DNA of 7,064 nucleotides from an uncultured Bacteroidales bacterium (GTDB taxonomy: Bacteria; Bacteroidota; Bacteroidia; Bacteroidales; Bacteroidaceae). Position 1 is the first letter of the stretch; the number at the start of each line of letters is the position of its first letter. The stretch is taken from contig CACZRQ010000074.1 of assembly GCA_902783615.1 (NCBI GenBank), positions 1 to 7,064 on the forward strand. Reading direction: 5' to 3'. The translations under genes and the position numbers were made by a program. This document shows, one piece after another, positions 1 through 5,571 of this stretch. The notes below the pieces were generated by a model that ran no database searches, was not told the DNA's origin, and saw nothing but the letters and a program-made list of their open reading frames with translations.

Positions 1-722
1 AGCGCGATTTCAAGGGTAATACGGATGCGTATGTTGATAATATCTACGACAATTCCATTCTCTCCAATGAGAACAACCTGAACAAGTTCCTCAAGAAGCC
101 GAGTGTGAAAGCCATCGATAAGGATCCATTGCTAGCCTATTCGCGTTCTGTATATCAATGCTTGATCGATGCCTATGATGCCTATAGTTCAACGGAAGAC
201 TTGTCGCTGCTGCACAAGGCATATATTCGTGGTCTGAACGAGATGAACTCACCCACCCCATCTTATCCCGATGCCAACTTCACCATTCGTCTGACTTACG
301 GCAATGTGAAGTCGTACGACCCGAAGGATGGTGTGCACTACAAGTATTACACCACAGGCGACGGTGTGCTGCAGAAGGAAGACCCAACCAATCCTGAGTT
401 CGTGGTTCCTGCCAAATTGAAGGAGCTGTTGGAGCAGCGCGACTTTGGCCGCTATGCTATGGCCGATGGTTCTCTGCCTGCTTGTTTCCTCACTACCAAC
501 GACATAACGGGTGGAAACTCAGGCAGTCCTGTGATGAACGACAATGGCGAGCTCATCGGTATAGCATTTGATGGCAACTGGGAGTCACTGAGTGGTGACA
601 TCAACTTCGATGACAACCTCCAGCGTTGCATCGCTGTCGATATCCGTTACGTCCTGTTCGTCATCGACAAGCTTGGCGGTGCCCAGCGACTGATCAACGA
701 AATGTCAATCATCGAGAATTGA
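1..722 (+). CDS. S46 family dipeptidyl-peptidase, DPP7-like, C-terminal part (5' end outside window)
   Basis: Exported serine exopeptidases of family S46 remove dipeptides from peptide N-termini in the periplasm of Bacteroidetes that live on peptides. The frame is already open at base 3 and ends at TGA 720-722, giving about 239 of the roughly 710 residues usual for the family. The nucleophile motif GGNSGSPV is present, with the catalytic Ser codon at 519-521. The next stretch, GELIGIAFDGNWESLSGDI, is typical of the family. The catalytic His and Asp would lie upstream of the window. Eighteen residues after the Ser (codon 573-575) is Gly. DPP7 enzymes have Gly there and prefer hydrophobic P1 residues; DPP11 enzymes have Arg there and prefer Asp/Glu. 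I therefore favour DPP7, less firmly than the family. The GTG at 105 is an internal Val codon. The gene converges on hisB with only six bases between stops. Confidence 0.92.
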   Translation, partial: RDFKGNTDAYVDNIYDNSILSNENNLNKFLKKPSVKAIDKDPLLAYSRSVYQCLIDAYDAYSSTEDLSLLHKAYIRGLNEMNSPTPSYPDANFTIRLTYGNVKSYDPKDGVHYKYYTTGDGVLQKEDPTNPEFVVPAKLKELLEQRDFGRYAMADGSLPACFLTTNDITGGNSGSPVMNDNGELIGIAFDGNWESLSGDINFDDNLQRCIAVDIRYVLFVIDKLGGAQRLINEMSIIEN

Positions 723-728
723 CAACCG

Positions 729-1907
729 TTATAGAGAGCCTTTTGAACTTGGCAATTCGTAGTGATAGATGTCTCTGCGGATTGCCATTTTCAATGCCCG
801 TGCCAAAGCCTTGAAGATTCCCTCAATCTTATGGTGTTCATTCTGACCTTCAGCCTTGATGTTGAGGTTCATGCGGGCAGCATCACTCAACGACTTAAAG
901 AAATGCAGGAACATCTCCGTAGGCATCTCCCCAATCTTCTCACGCTTGAACTCAGCATCCCAAACCAGCCAAGGTCTGCCTCCAAAATCAAGACACACCT
1001 GACACAGACAATCATCCATTGGCAGACAATAGCCATAGCGCTCAATGCCTCGCTTACTGCCCAACGCCTGATTCAGACACTCGCCCAATGCCAATGCCGT
1101 ATCCTCAATGGTATGATGCTCATCCACATACAAGTCGCCTTTAACCTCTATCTGCAGGTCGATGCCCCCATGCTTGCCTATCTGTTCCAGCATGTGGTCG
1201 AAGAATCCCAAACCCGTATGAATCCGACACTCCCCATGACCGTCCAAATTCACGGCCACACGAATATCCGTCTCCTTCGTAGTTCGTCTCACCTCCGCTT
1301 TGCGTTCCCCTGCAAAAAGATATTCAGCCACACGATCCCAATCGTCCGTTGTCAACACACAACAAGCCTGCAGATCCTCACGACCTTCTAAGCAACTCAT
1401 ATCCGGCTGCAGCAGAATCGCACGACATCCTAAGTTCTTCGCCAGTTCCACATCCGTTGGCCTATCACCAATCACGAAGCTGTGCGCCAAGTCATACGCA
1501 GGATTATCGATGTAATGTTTCAACATCCCAGTACGGGGCTTTCGGTTGGGAGAGTTATCTTCCGGCATCGAAGGGTCGATACACACCTCATCAAACGTGA
1601 TGCCCTCCCCTGCTAAGGTCTGCATCACCAAGTTGTGAACCGGCCAGAATGTCTCAGCAGGGAAAGAACTGGTACCCAGTCCATCCTGGTTGGTCACCAT
1701 GACAAAGTGGAAATCCAACTTACTACGGATAAATCCCAGGTTCCTCATCACCTTTGGATAGAACTGCAGCTTCTCGAATGCATCCAGCTGATAATCCACT
1801 GGCGGCTCTATCACCAGCGTTCCATCTCTATCTATGAATAACACCCGTTGTCCTTTATCCCCAAAGCTCCTTTCATGAGTGAGGGAAGATGTCCCGTTTT
1901 CCATCAT
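729..1907 (-). CDS. hisB: Bifunctional histidinol-phosphatase / imidazoleglycerol-phosphate dehydratase HisB
   Basis: Catalyses steps 6 and 8 of histidine synthesis in the cytoplasm. I chose the ATG at 1907 because it overlaps the upstream TGA as ATGA, a common coupling arrangement, giving 392 residues; ATGs at 1916 and 1904 are in frame. The N-terminal HAD phosphatase domain (about 20-165) has FIDRDGTL (nucleophile D26, acid/base D28), VTNQDG (T72), RKPR (K123) and GDRPTD (D148). The C-terminal dehydratase domain (about 205-392) has the metal-binding motifs FDHML (H238), DEHHTIED (H264, H265, E268) and EGQNEHHKIE (H358, H359, E362), and ends in the usual LPSSKG tail. About 18 extra residues precede the phosphatase domain compared with E. 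coli HisB. The four Cys/His zinc ligands of the E. coli phosphatase domain are replaced by D111, S113, S119 and N121, which may be normal in this lineage. It is the last gene of the operon seen here. Confidence 0.96.
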   Translation of the reverse strand: MMENGTSSLTHERSFGDKGQRVLFIDRDGTLVIEPPVDYQLDAFEKLQFYPKVMRNLGFIRSKLDFHFVMVTNQDGLGTSSFPAETFWPVHNLVMQTLAGEGITFDEVCIDPSMPEDNSPNRKPRTGMLKHYIDNPAYDLAHSFVIGDRPTDVELAKNLGCRAILLQPDMSCLEGREDLQACCVLTTDDWDRVAEYLFAGERKAEVRRTTKETDIRVAVNLDGHGECRIHTGLGFFDHMLEQIGKHGGIDLQIEVKGDLYVDEHHTIEDTALALGECLNQALGSKRGIERYGYCLPMDDCLCQVCLDFGGRPWLVWDAEFKREKIGEMPTEMFLHFFKSLSDAARMNLNIKAEGQNEHHKIEGIFKALARALKMAIRRDIYHYELPSSKGSL

Positions 1908-2926
1908 TGTTTCCATCTCTTCAATGCTTCAAGCAGTGTATTATTCTCCTCTGGTGTTCCTATGGTGATTCTCAAACAATTACCGCACAACTTCACACTA
2001 TTGCGATTCCTCACAATGATACCTTCACCAACCAGATACTTATAAATTGCATTGGCATCCGTCACACGAGCCAAGAAGAAATTGGCATCAGAATGGAACA
2101 CCTGCTGGGTTAACGGCAGTTCGGCAAACAGCTGCATCAACCTGCTCCGCTCAGCCTTCAGCACCTTTACCCATTCCTTTGTCTGCTCAGCATTCCTCAA
2201 AGCCTCCAACGCCTGATGCTGTGTGAGCATGTTCACGTTATACGGATACTTCACCTTATTGAACAGTCCGATTATCTCTGCAGAAGCAAACGCCATACCC
2301 AATCGGATGGCAGCACAGCCCCATGCCTTCGAGAACGTCTGCAGCACAATCAGATTCGGATATTTCTCCAACAGCTTTGTGAACGACGGTTGTTCTGAGA
2401 AGTCGAAATATGCTTCATCTACCACTACAATGCCCCAGAAGTGCTGCAGCAGTTTCTCCACCTCTGCATGACTCATGTCATTGCCCGTAGGATTATTCGG
2501 TGAGCAGACAAACATCAATTTTGTATGATCGTCTGCAACTTTCAGTAAATCATCAGCATGGAACTGATAATTGGCATCCAATTGAACTTTGCGATACTCG
2601 ATATCATTCACATCGGCACACACCTGATACATGCCATAGCTCGGATCAATCGCCACGGCATTATCTACACCTGGATTGCAGAAGATGCGATACACCAAGT
2701 CGATGGCCTCATCACTGCCATTGCCACAGAAGATACGCTCCTCACTCACACCCTTCACCTTAGCAATCTCATGCTTCAGCTCTATCTGCAATGGATCTGG
2801 ATAACGATTGATCGGTCCATTATACGGATTCTCATTGGCATCGAGGAACACACTAGCATCCACCCCACTGTACTCATTGCGGGCGCATGAATATGGAGCA
2901 AGGGACAATATATTGGGACGAACCAA
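1904..2926 (-). other. hisC: HisC (histidinol-phosphate aminotransferase) part of the fused frame
   Basis: Pyridoxal-phosphate enzyme of fold type I that transfers the amino group from glutamate to imidazole-acetol phosphate. Fused-frame numbering shows LVRPNI and ANENPY (539-543) at the start, CSPNNPTG (649-656), VVDEAYFDF (D678, Y681), the PLP lysine K708 in FSKAWGCAAIRLG with phosphate-binding R716, and the substrate carboxylate Arg R827 in LRITIGTPEEN. The stretch from residue 509 is 340 residues, close to a normal HisC of about 345. It therefore lacks little besides an ATG. A TTG codon at 2926-2924 could in principle start a separate HisC, but nothing else marks it as an initiation site. 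Confidence 0.93.
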
Positions 2927-4450
2927 TTGATCGATTGAGAATTGACCATTGACAATTGACGATTGACCATTGACGATTGACAATTGACGAGATATTATAT
3001 GCGAGGGACTTTTGAAGAAGACTCGTTCGGACTGAGCCTCCCCAAAACTCTCCCCCTTAGTAAGGGGGAGTACCCCGCAGGGGGGAGGGAGTATGTCAAA
3101 ATTCACACTAAAAGCTTCCCCAAAACTCTCCCCCTTAGTAAGGGGGAGTACGGCGAAGCCAGGAGGGAGTGTGTCTAACCTCACACTCACAGCATTCTTG
3201 TGTGCATCCAACTGCTCATTCCCCGCCATCACCTCAATCGCACGCCCAATGCAGCCAATACCCTGAGGCGTCAGTTCCTGATAAGTAATCTTACGACAGA
3301 AACTATCCAGATTCACCCCATTATACGCCTTTGCATAACCATTTGTCGGCAACGTATGGTTGGTACCCGAGGCATAATCACCTGCACTCTCGCAGGCATA
3401 GTGTCCCAAGAACACCGAACCGGCATTGACAATGCGTTTTGCCACTTCGCGGGGTTCACGCGTCTGGATAATCAAATGTTCTGGTGCATAATCATTGGTC
3501 AACTCAATCGCCTCCTCTATTGTCTGCACCACAATCAGTTTACTATGCTCAAGTGCCCGGGCAGCTATTTCCTTACGAGGCAATGCCTCCAACTGACGTT
3601 CCACCTCCTCCTTCACTGCCTGTTGCAATTCAGCAGAGGTTGTTACCAGCATCGCCTGACTATCTACTCCATGTTCAGCCTGACTCAACAAATCAGCTGC
3701 CACAAACACAGGATTGGAAGTCTCATCGGCCAGCACCAGCACTTCCGACGGACCCGCTGGCATATCGATAGCCACATCGCCCATGCTCACCAACTGTTTG
3801 GCAGCTGTAACATACTGATTACCTGGCCCAAATATCTTATACACCTGTGGCACTGTCTGTGTACCATAGGCCATGGAAGCAATGGCTTGCACACCACCTA
3901 TTTTATATATATGGCTTACACCGGCTGTACGGGCAGCGAACAGCACGGCAGGATGCACCTTTCCATTCCGTCCCGGAGGAGTACACAGCACAATCTCGCG
4001 GCAACCGGCAATCTGTGCTGGTACAGCCAGCATCAGCACCGTCGAGAACAAGGGAGCCGTTCCACCTGGGATATACAATCCCACTTTCTCGATGGCAACA
4101 GATTCCTGCCAGCACATCACGCCAGGCTGTGTTTCTACTTCTACACCGGCAAACCGCTGTGACTCATGGAATTTGGCAATGTTCTCCTTCGCCAGTAGAA
4201 TAGCAGCCTTCAGCTCATCCGACACCAGTCCATCAGCTTCCAGCATCTCCTCCTCCGTCACAGCTAGGTTCGTCAGCTGCACATGGTCGAAGGTCTCCTC
4301 AAACTTCAGCACTGCCTCATCCCCATTCGCTTTCACATCGTTCAGGATTACCCGCACTTGATTGTGCAGTCGCTCAGTATCCATCAGCGGCCTACTCAGC
4401 AACTCCTTCCACTCCTTCTTTTCCGGATTATTAACTAATATCATAATCAT
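1904..4450 (-). CDS. hisD-hisC: Fused histidinol dehydrogenase - histidinol-phosphate aminotransferase (HisD-HisC) with a repeat-derived linker
   Basis: One uninterrupted 848-codon frame encodes full-length HisD (about 1-425), an 83-residue linker (426-508) and full-length HisC (about 509-848). These are normally separate neighbouring genes in this order. No stop codon separates them and the linker contains no Met codon, so HisC has no ATG of its own; the nearest possible separate start is a TTG at 2926. The start at 4450 is preceded by an A-rich stretch without a Shine-Dalgarno site; an in-frame ATG at 4444 is an alternative. The frame ends in TGA (1906-1904) overlapping the hisB ATG. The product would carry out step 7 (transamination of imidazole-acetol phosphate) and steps 9-10 (oxidation of histidinol to histidine), with HisB supplying step 8. 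What is seen is the open frame and intact domains. That the cell makes a fused protein is inferred; a sequencing error or TTG initiation are alternatives. Confidence 0.85.
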   Translation of the reverse strand: MIMILVNNPEKKEWKELLSRPLMDTERLHNQVRVILNDVKANGDEAVLKFEETFDHVQLTNLAVTEEEMLEADGLVSDELKAAILLAKENIAKFHESQRFAGVEVETQPGVMCWQESVAIEKVGLYIPGGTAPLFSTVLMLAVPAQIAGCREIVLCTPPGRNGKVHPAVLFAARTAGVSHIYKIGGVQAIASMAYGTQTVPQVYKIFGPGNQYVTAAKQLVSMGDVAIDMPAGPSEVLVLADETSNPVFVAADLLSQAEHGVDSQAMLVTTSAELQQAVKEEVERQLEALPRKEIAARALEHSKLIVVQTIEEAIELTNDYAPEHLIIQTREPREVAKRIVNAGSVFLGHYACESAGDYASGTNHTLPTNGYAKAYNGVNLDSFCRKITYQELTPQGIGCIGRAIEVMAGNEQLDAHKNAVSVRLDTLPPGFAVLPLTKGESFGEAFSVNFDILPPPCGVLPLTKGESFGEAQSERVFFKSPSHIISRQLSIVNGQSSIVNGQFSIDQLVRPNILSLAPYSCARNEYSGVDASVFLDANENPYNGPINRYPDPLQIELKHEIAKVKGVSEERIFCGNGSDEAIDLVYRIFCNPGVDNAVAIDPSYGMYQVCADVNDIEYRKVQLDANYQFHADDLLKVADDHTKLMFVCSPNNPTGNDMSHAEVEKLLQHFWGIVVVDEAYFDFSEQPSFTKLLEKYPNLIVLQTFSKAWGCAAIRLGMAFASAEIIGLFNKVKYPYNVNMLTQHQALEALRNAEQTKEWVKVLKAERSRLMQLFAELPLTQQVFHSDANFFLARVTDANAIYKYLVGEGIIVRNRNSVKLCGNCLRITIGTPEENNTLLEALKRWKQ
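2941..2989. repeat. Heptanucleotide tandem array, seven units of ATTGACN
   Basis: Seven consecutive 7-base units, each ATTGAC plus a variable seventh base (C, A, G, C, G, A, G). Two degenerate units (ATTGATC at 2926 and ATTGAGA at 2934) continue toward hisC. On the coding strand, three units encode a seven-residue period containing SIVNGQ. The array resembles the short tandemly repeated heptamers known from cyanobacteria and Bacteroidetes. It lies inside the HisD-HisC reading frame. Confidence 0.9.
3039..3096. repeat. GC-rich double-hairpin repeat, copy A
   Basis: The first stem is CTCCCCCTT / AAGGGGGAG with loop AGT (3050-3070). The second is CCCC / GGGG with loop GCA (3073-3083), followed by GGGAGTATGT. 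Its first 35 bases (3039-3073) are identical to copy B. It lies in the HisD-HisC linker and is translated as LPLTKGESFGEA. Confidence 0.9.
3117..3174. repeat. GC-rich double-hairpin repeat, copy B
   Basis: The first 35 bases are identical to copy A, at a period of 78 bases (26 codons), so both copies are read in the same frame. The first stem is at 3128-3148. The second stem is GGC / GCC around loop GAA (3152-3160), different in sequence from copy A but still paired. It abuts the end of the HisD domain. Confidence 0.9.
3176..4450 (-). other. hisD: HisD (histidinol dehydrogenase) part of the fused frame
   Basis: NAD-dependent, zinc-dependent histidinol dehydrogenase, oxidising L-histidinol to L-histidine in two steps. 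Residues expected from E. coli HisD are all present at a shift of two: zinc ligands Q257, H260, D358 and H417, and the catalytic pair E324-H325 in YAPEHLI. The motifs FGPGNQYV (208-213 region), DMPAGPSEVLV and SAGDYASGTNHTLPT are also intact. The family C-terminus EQLDAHKNAVSVRL ends at about residue 425, the normal length for the enzyme, so this half appears complete and functional by sequence. A separate hisD gene would be expected to stop immediately after this point; here the frame runs directly into the repeat DNA. Confidence 0.95.
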
Positions 4451-4458
4451 CTATTTTT

Positions 4459-4586
4459 ATTGACAATTGACGATTGACAATTATCCAAACACAAATACAT
4501 TTATTAAACTCTCCCCCTTAGCAAGGGGGAGTACCCTCCGTCAGGAGGGGGAGGGAGTATGTAATCGTCAATCGTCAATTGTCAAT
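4459..4586. mobile_element. MITE-like element: inverted heptamer arrays around a double hairpin
   Basis: The left arm (4459-4483) holds three ATTGACN units. The right arm (4562-4586) is its reverse complement at 24 of 25 positions. They enclose 78 bases that include hairpin copy C. It fills most of the 145-base gap between hisG and hisD. It has no coding capacity, no transposase is nearby and no clear target-site duplication is visible, so mobility is inferred only from the shape and the dispersed copies. In the his messenger the arms could form a long stem between hisG and hisD. Confidence 0.5.
4506..4562. repeat. GC-rich double-hairpin repeat, copy C, in the hisG-hisD gap
   Basis: The first stem is CTCCCCCTT / AAGGGGGAG with loop AGC (4511-4531), one base different from copies A and B. 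The second stem is CCCTCC / GGAGGG with loop GTCA (4534-4549), followed by the shared ending GGGAGTATGT. It is the core of the larger inverted-repeat element at 4459-4586 and is not translated. Confidence 0.9.
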
Positions 4587-4595
4587 CGTCCATAA

Positions 4596-5450
4596 TTACA
4601 CTATCATTTTCTCAATCGGAATCACAAGAATACCCTGTGCCCCCAGCTCCTTCAGCTTCCCAATAATCTCCCAAAAGCGCTTCTGATCCAACACAGTATG
4701 CACAGAGCACCAACCTTCCTCCGCCAACGGCATCACCGTTGGACTCTTGATACCCGGCAACACAGCAATGATCTCCTCCAGATGATCCTTCGGGGCATTC
4801 ATCAGCACATACTTCTTATCCTCAGCAGCCCTCACGGCATCGATGCGGAACAACAGTTCAGCCAAAACCGCCTGCTTCTCCTCACTGATATGACGGTTGC
4901 CTATCAGCAATGCCTCACTCTGCATCACTACCTCCACCTCTTTCAGGTGATTGCTCACCAGCGTAGAGCCAGAGCTCACTATATCGAAAATGGCATCTGC
5001 CAAACCAATGCCCGGACTGATCTCCACAGAACCCGTAATCACATGAATATCAGCATGCACACCTTTTTCTGTCAGGAACTTACGCAGAATGACGGGATAA
5101 CTGGTGGCAATCTTCTTACCTTCAAACCATTGCACACCTGGGTAATCCACACTCTTGGGCACAGCCAACGACAAACGGCATTTACTGAAACCCAGTCGCT
5201 TCACGATATCAGCGTCTTCTTCGCGTTCCCTAAACTCGTTCTCACCCACAATACCTATGTCGGCCACACCGCTGGCCACTGTCTGAGGGATATCATCATC
5301 GCGTAGGAAGAGCACCTCTAAGGGGAAGTTACTCGACTGCACCAGCAATGTGCGTTTCATCAAATTCAACTTGATGTCCGATTCCGCCAGGAACGACATC
5401 GTTTCGTCATACAGACGACCTTTAGATTGTACTGCTATTCTTAACATCAT
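4596..5450 (-). CDS. hisG: ATP phosphoribosyltransferase HisG, long form
   Basis: First enzyme of histidine synthesis, joining ATP and PRPP; normally feedback-inhibited by histidine. The 284-residue product is the long form that works without HisZ. Residues 1-212 are the two catalytic lobes, with AVQSKGRL near the N-terminus, DIPQTVASGVADIGIVGENE (53-72) and the PRPP-binding loop DAIFDIVSSGSTL (152-164). Residues 213-284 form the ACT-like regulatory domain, including MNAPKDHLEEIIAVLPGIKS and the ending GILVIPIEKMIV. Start is ATG 5450; the adjacent ATG at 5447 is equally possible. It is the promoter-proximal gene, about 17-20 bases below a strong Bacteroidetes-type promoter, and is followed by a 145-base gap full of repeats before hisD. 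The short leader leaves no room for a histidine-codon attenuator, so feedback on the enzyme is the only control visible. Confidence 0.97.
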   Translation of the reverse strand: MMLRIAVQSKGRLYDETMSFLAESDIKLNLMKRTLLVQSSNFPLEVLFLRDDDIPQTVASGVADIGIVGENEFREREEDADIVKRLGFSKCRLSLAVPKSVDYPGVQWFEGKKIATSYPVILRKFLTEKGVHADIHVITGSVEISPGIGLADAIFDIVSSGSTLVSNHLKEVEVVMQSEALLIGNRHISEEKQAVLAELLFRIDAVRAAEDKKYVLMNAPKDHLEEIIAVLPGIKSPTVMPLAEEGWCSVHTVLDQKRFWEIIGKLKELGAQGILVIPIEKMIV

Positions 5451-5473
5451 ACAAGATTGTTAGTTCAAAAATG

Positions 5474-5505
5474 CAAAATTACGCTGTTTGCAACAAAAAC
5501 CCAAA
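5474..5505 (-). promoter_or_regulatory. Bacteroidetes-type promoter for hisG and the his operon
   Basis: Read on the - strand, TTTG at 5505-5502 is followed after 20 bases by TAATTTTG at 5481-5474. Both match the Bacteroidetes housekeeping consensus (TTTG, 19-21 bases, TAnnTTTG) exactly. Transcription would start around 5465-5468, leaving a leader of under 20 bases before the hisG ATG. Confidence 0.8.
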
Positions 5506-5522
5506 ACTTTACCCCATTTTAT

Positions 5523-5553
5523 TATGTTTTTCGAGAAAAACAGTATATATTTG
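5523..5553 (+). promoter_or_regulatory. Bacteroidetes-type promoter for the serine hydrolase
   Basis: TATATTTG at 5546-5553 matches the -7 consensus TAnnTTTG fully. TATG at 5523-5526, 19 bases upstream, matches three of the four bases of the -33 element. The predicted start lies near 5558-5562, only 10-14 bases before the first ATG, so the messenger would be almost leaderless. The -33 element is about 18 bases from that of the hisG promoter, so the two promoters sit back to back. Confidence 0.6.
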
Positions 5554-5571
5554 CATCAAAAACCAAATAAT

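Larger units (their letters stand above)
2927..3175 (-). other. Repeat-derived linker between HisD and HisC
   Basis: Encodes residues 426-508 of the fused frame. From the HisD end it contains hairpin repeat copy B (LPLTKGESFGEA, 435-446), a short spacer, copy A (the same 12 residues, 461-472), about 15 unique residues, and then the heptamer array, read as a seven-residue motif SIVNGQ plus one variable residue (491-506). It has no Met, no stop and no recognisable domain. The same two DNA repeat families lie in the non-coding hisG-hisD gap, so I infer that this was once intergenic DNA. The peptide is probably unstructured. Confidence 0.8.

Noticed and set aside
105..107. GTG as the start of the peptidase gene
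   Set aside because: The same frame is open to base 3 and encodes typical S46 sequence (FKGNTDAYVDNIYDNSIL), so this is an internal Val codon.
762..1391. 209-codon + strand frame antisense to hisB
   Set aside because: It overlaps conserved HisB domains in full and its product shows no recognisable motifs.
2926..3174. CRISPR-like array of direct repeats
   Set aside because: The repeats are contiguous 7-mers without spacers plus only two longer copies; no cas genes or regular spacers occur.
2984..3178. Small + strand frame through the linker repeats
   Set aside because: The repeat is open in several frames, so the frame reflects the repeat sequence; it has no promoter or start context.
3200..4162. 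320-codon open frame on the + strand
   Set aside because: It lies opposite the conserved HisD sequence; its product is rich in His, Cys and Gln with no domain, as expected of an antisense shadow.
1904..4450. hisD or hisC as a pseudogene
   Set aside because: Every catalytic and binding residue checked is present in both domains and the frame is intact.
4506..4562. Intrinsic terminator between hisG and hisD
   Set aside because: Stable stems exist, but on the transcribed strand the first stem is followed by AGTTTAATAAATG rather than a T-run, and hisD has no evident promoter of its own.
4698..5306. 202-codon + strand frame antisense to hisG
   Set aside because: It is a shadow of hisG, with no promoter or family resemblance.
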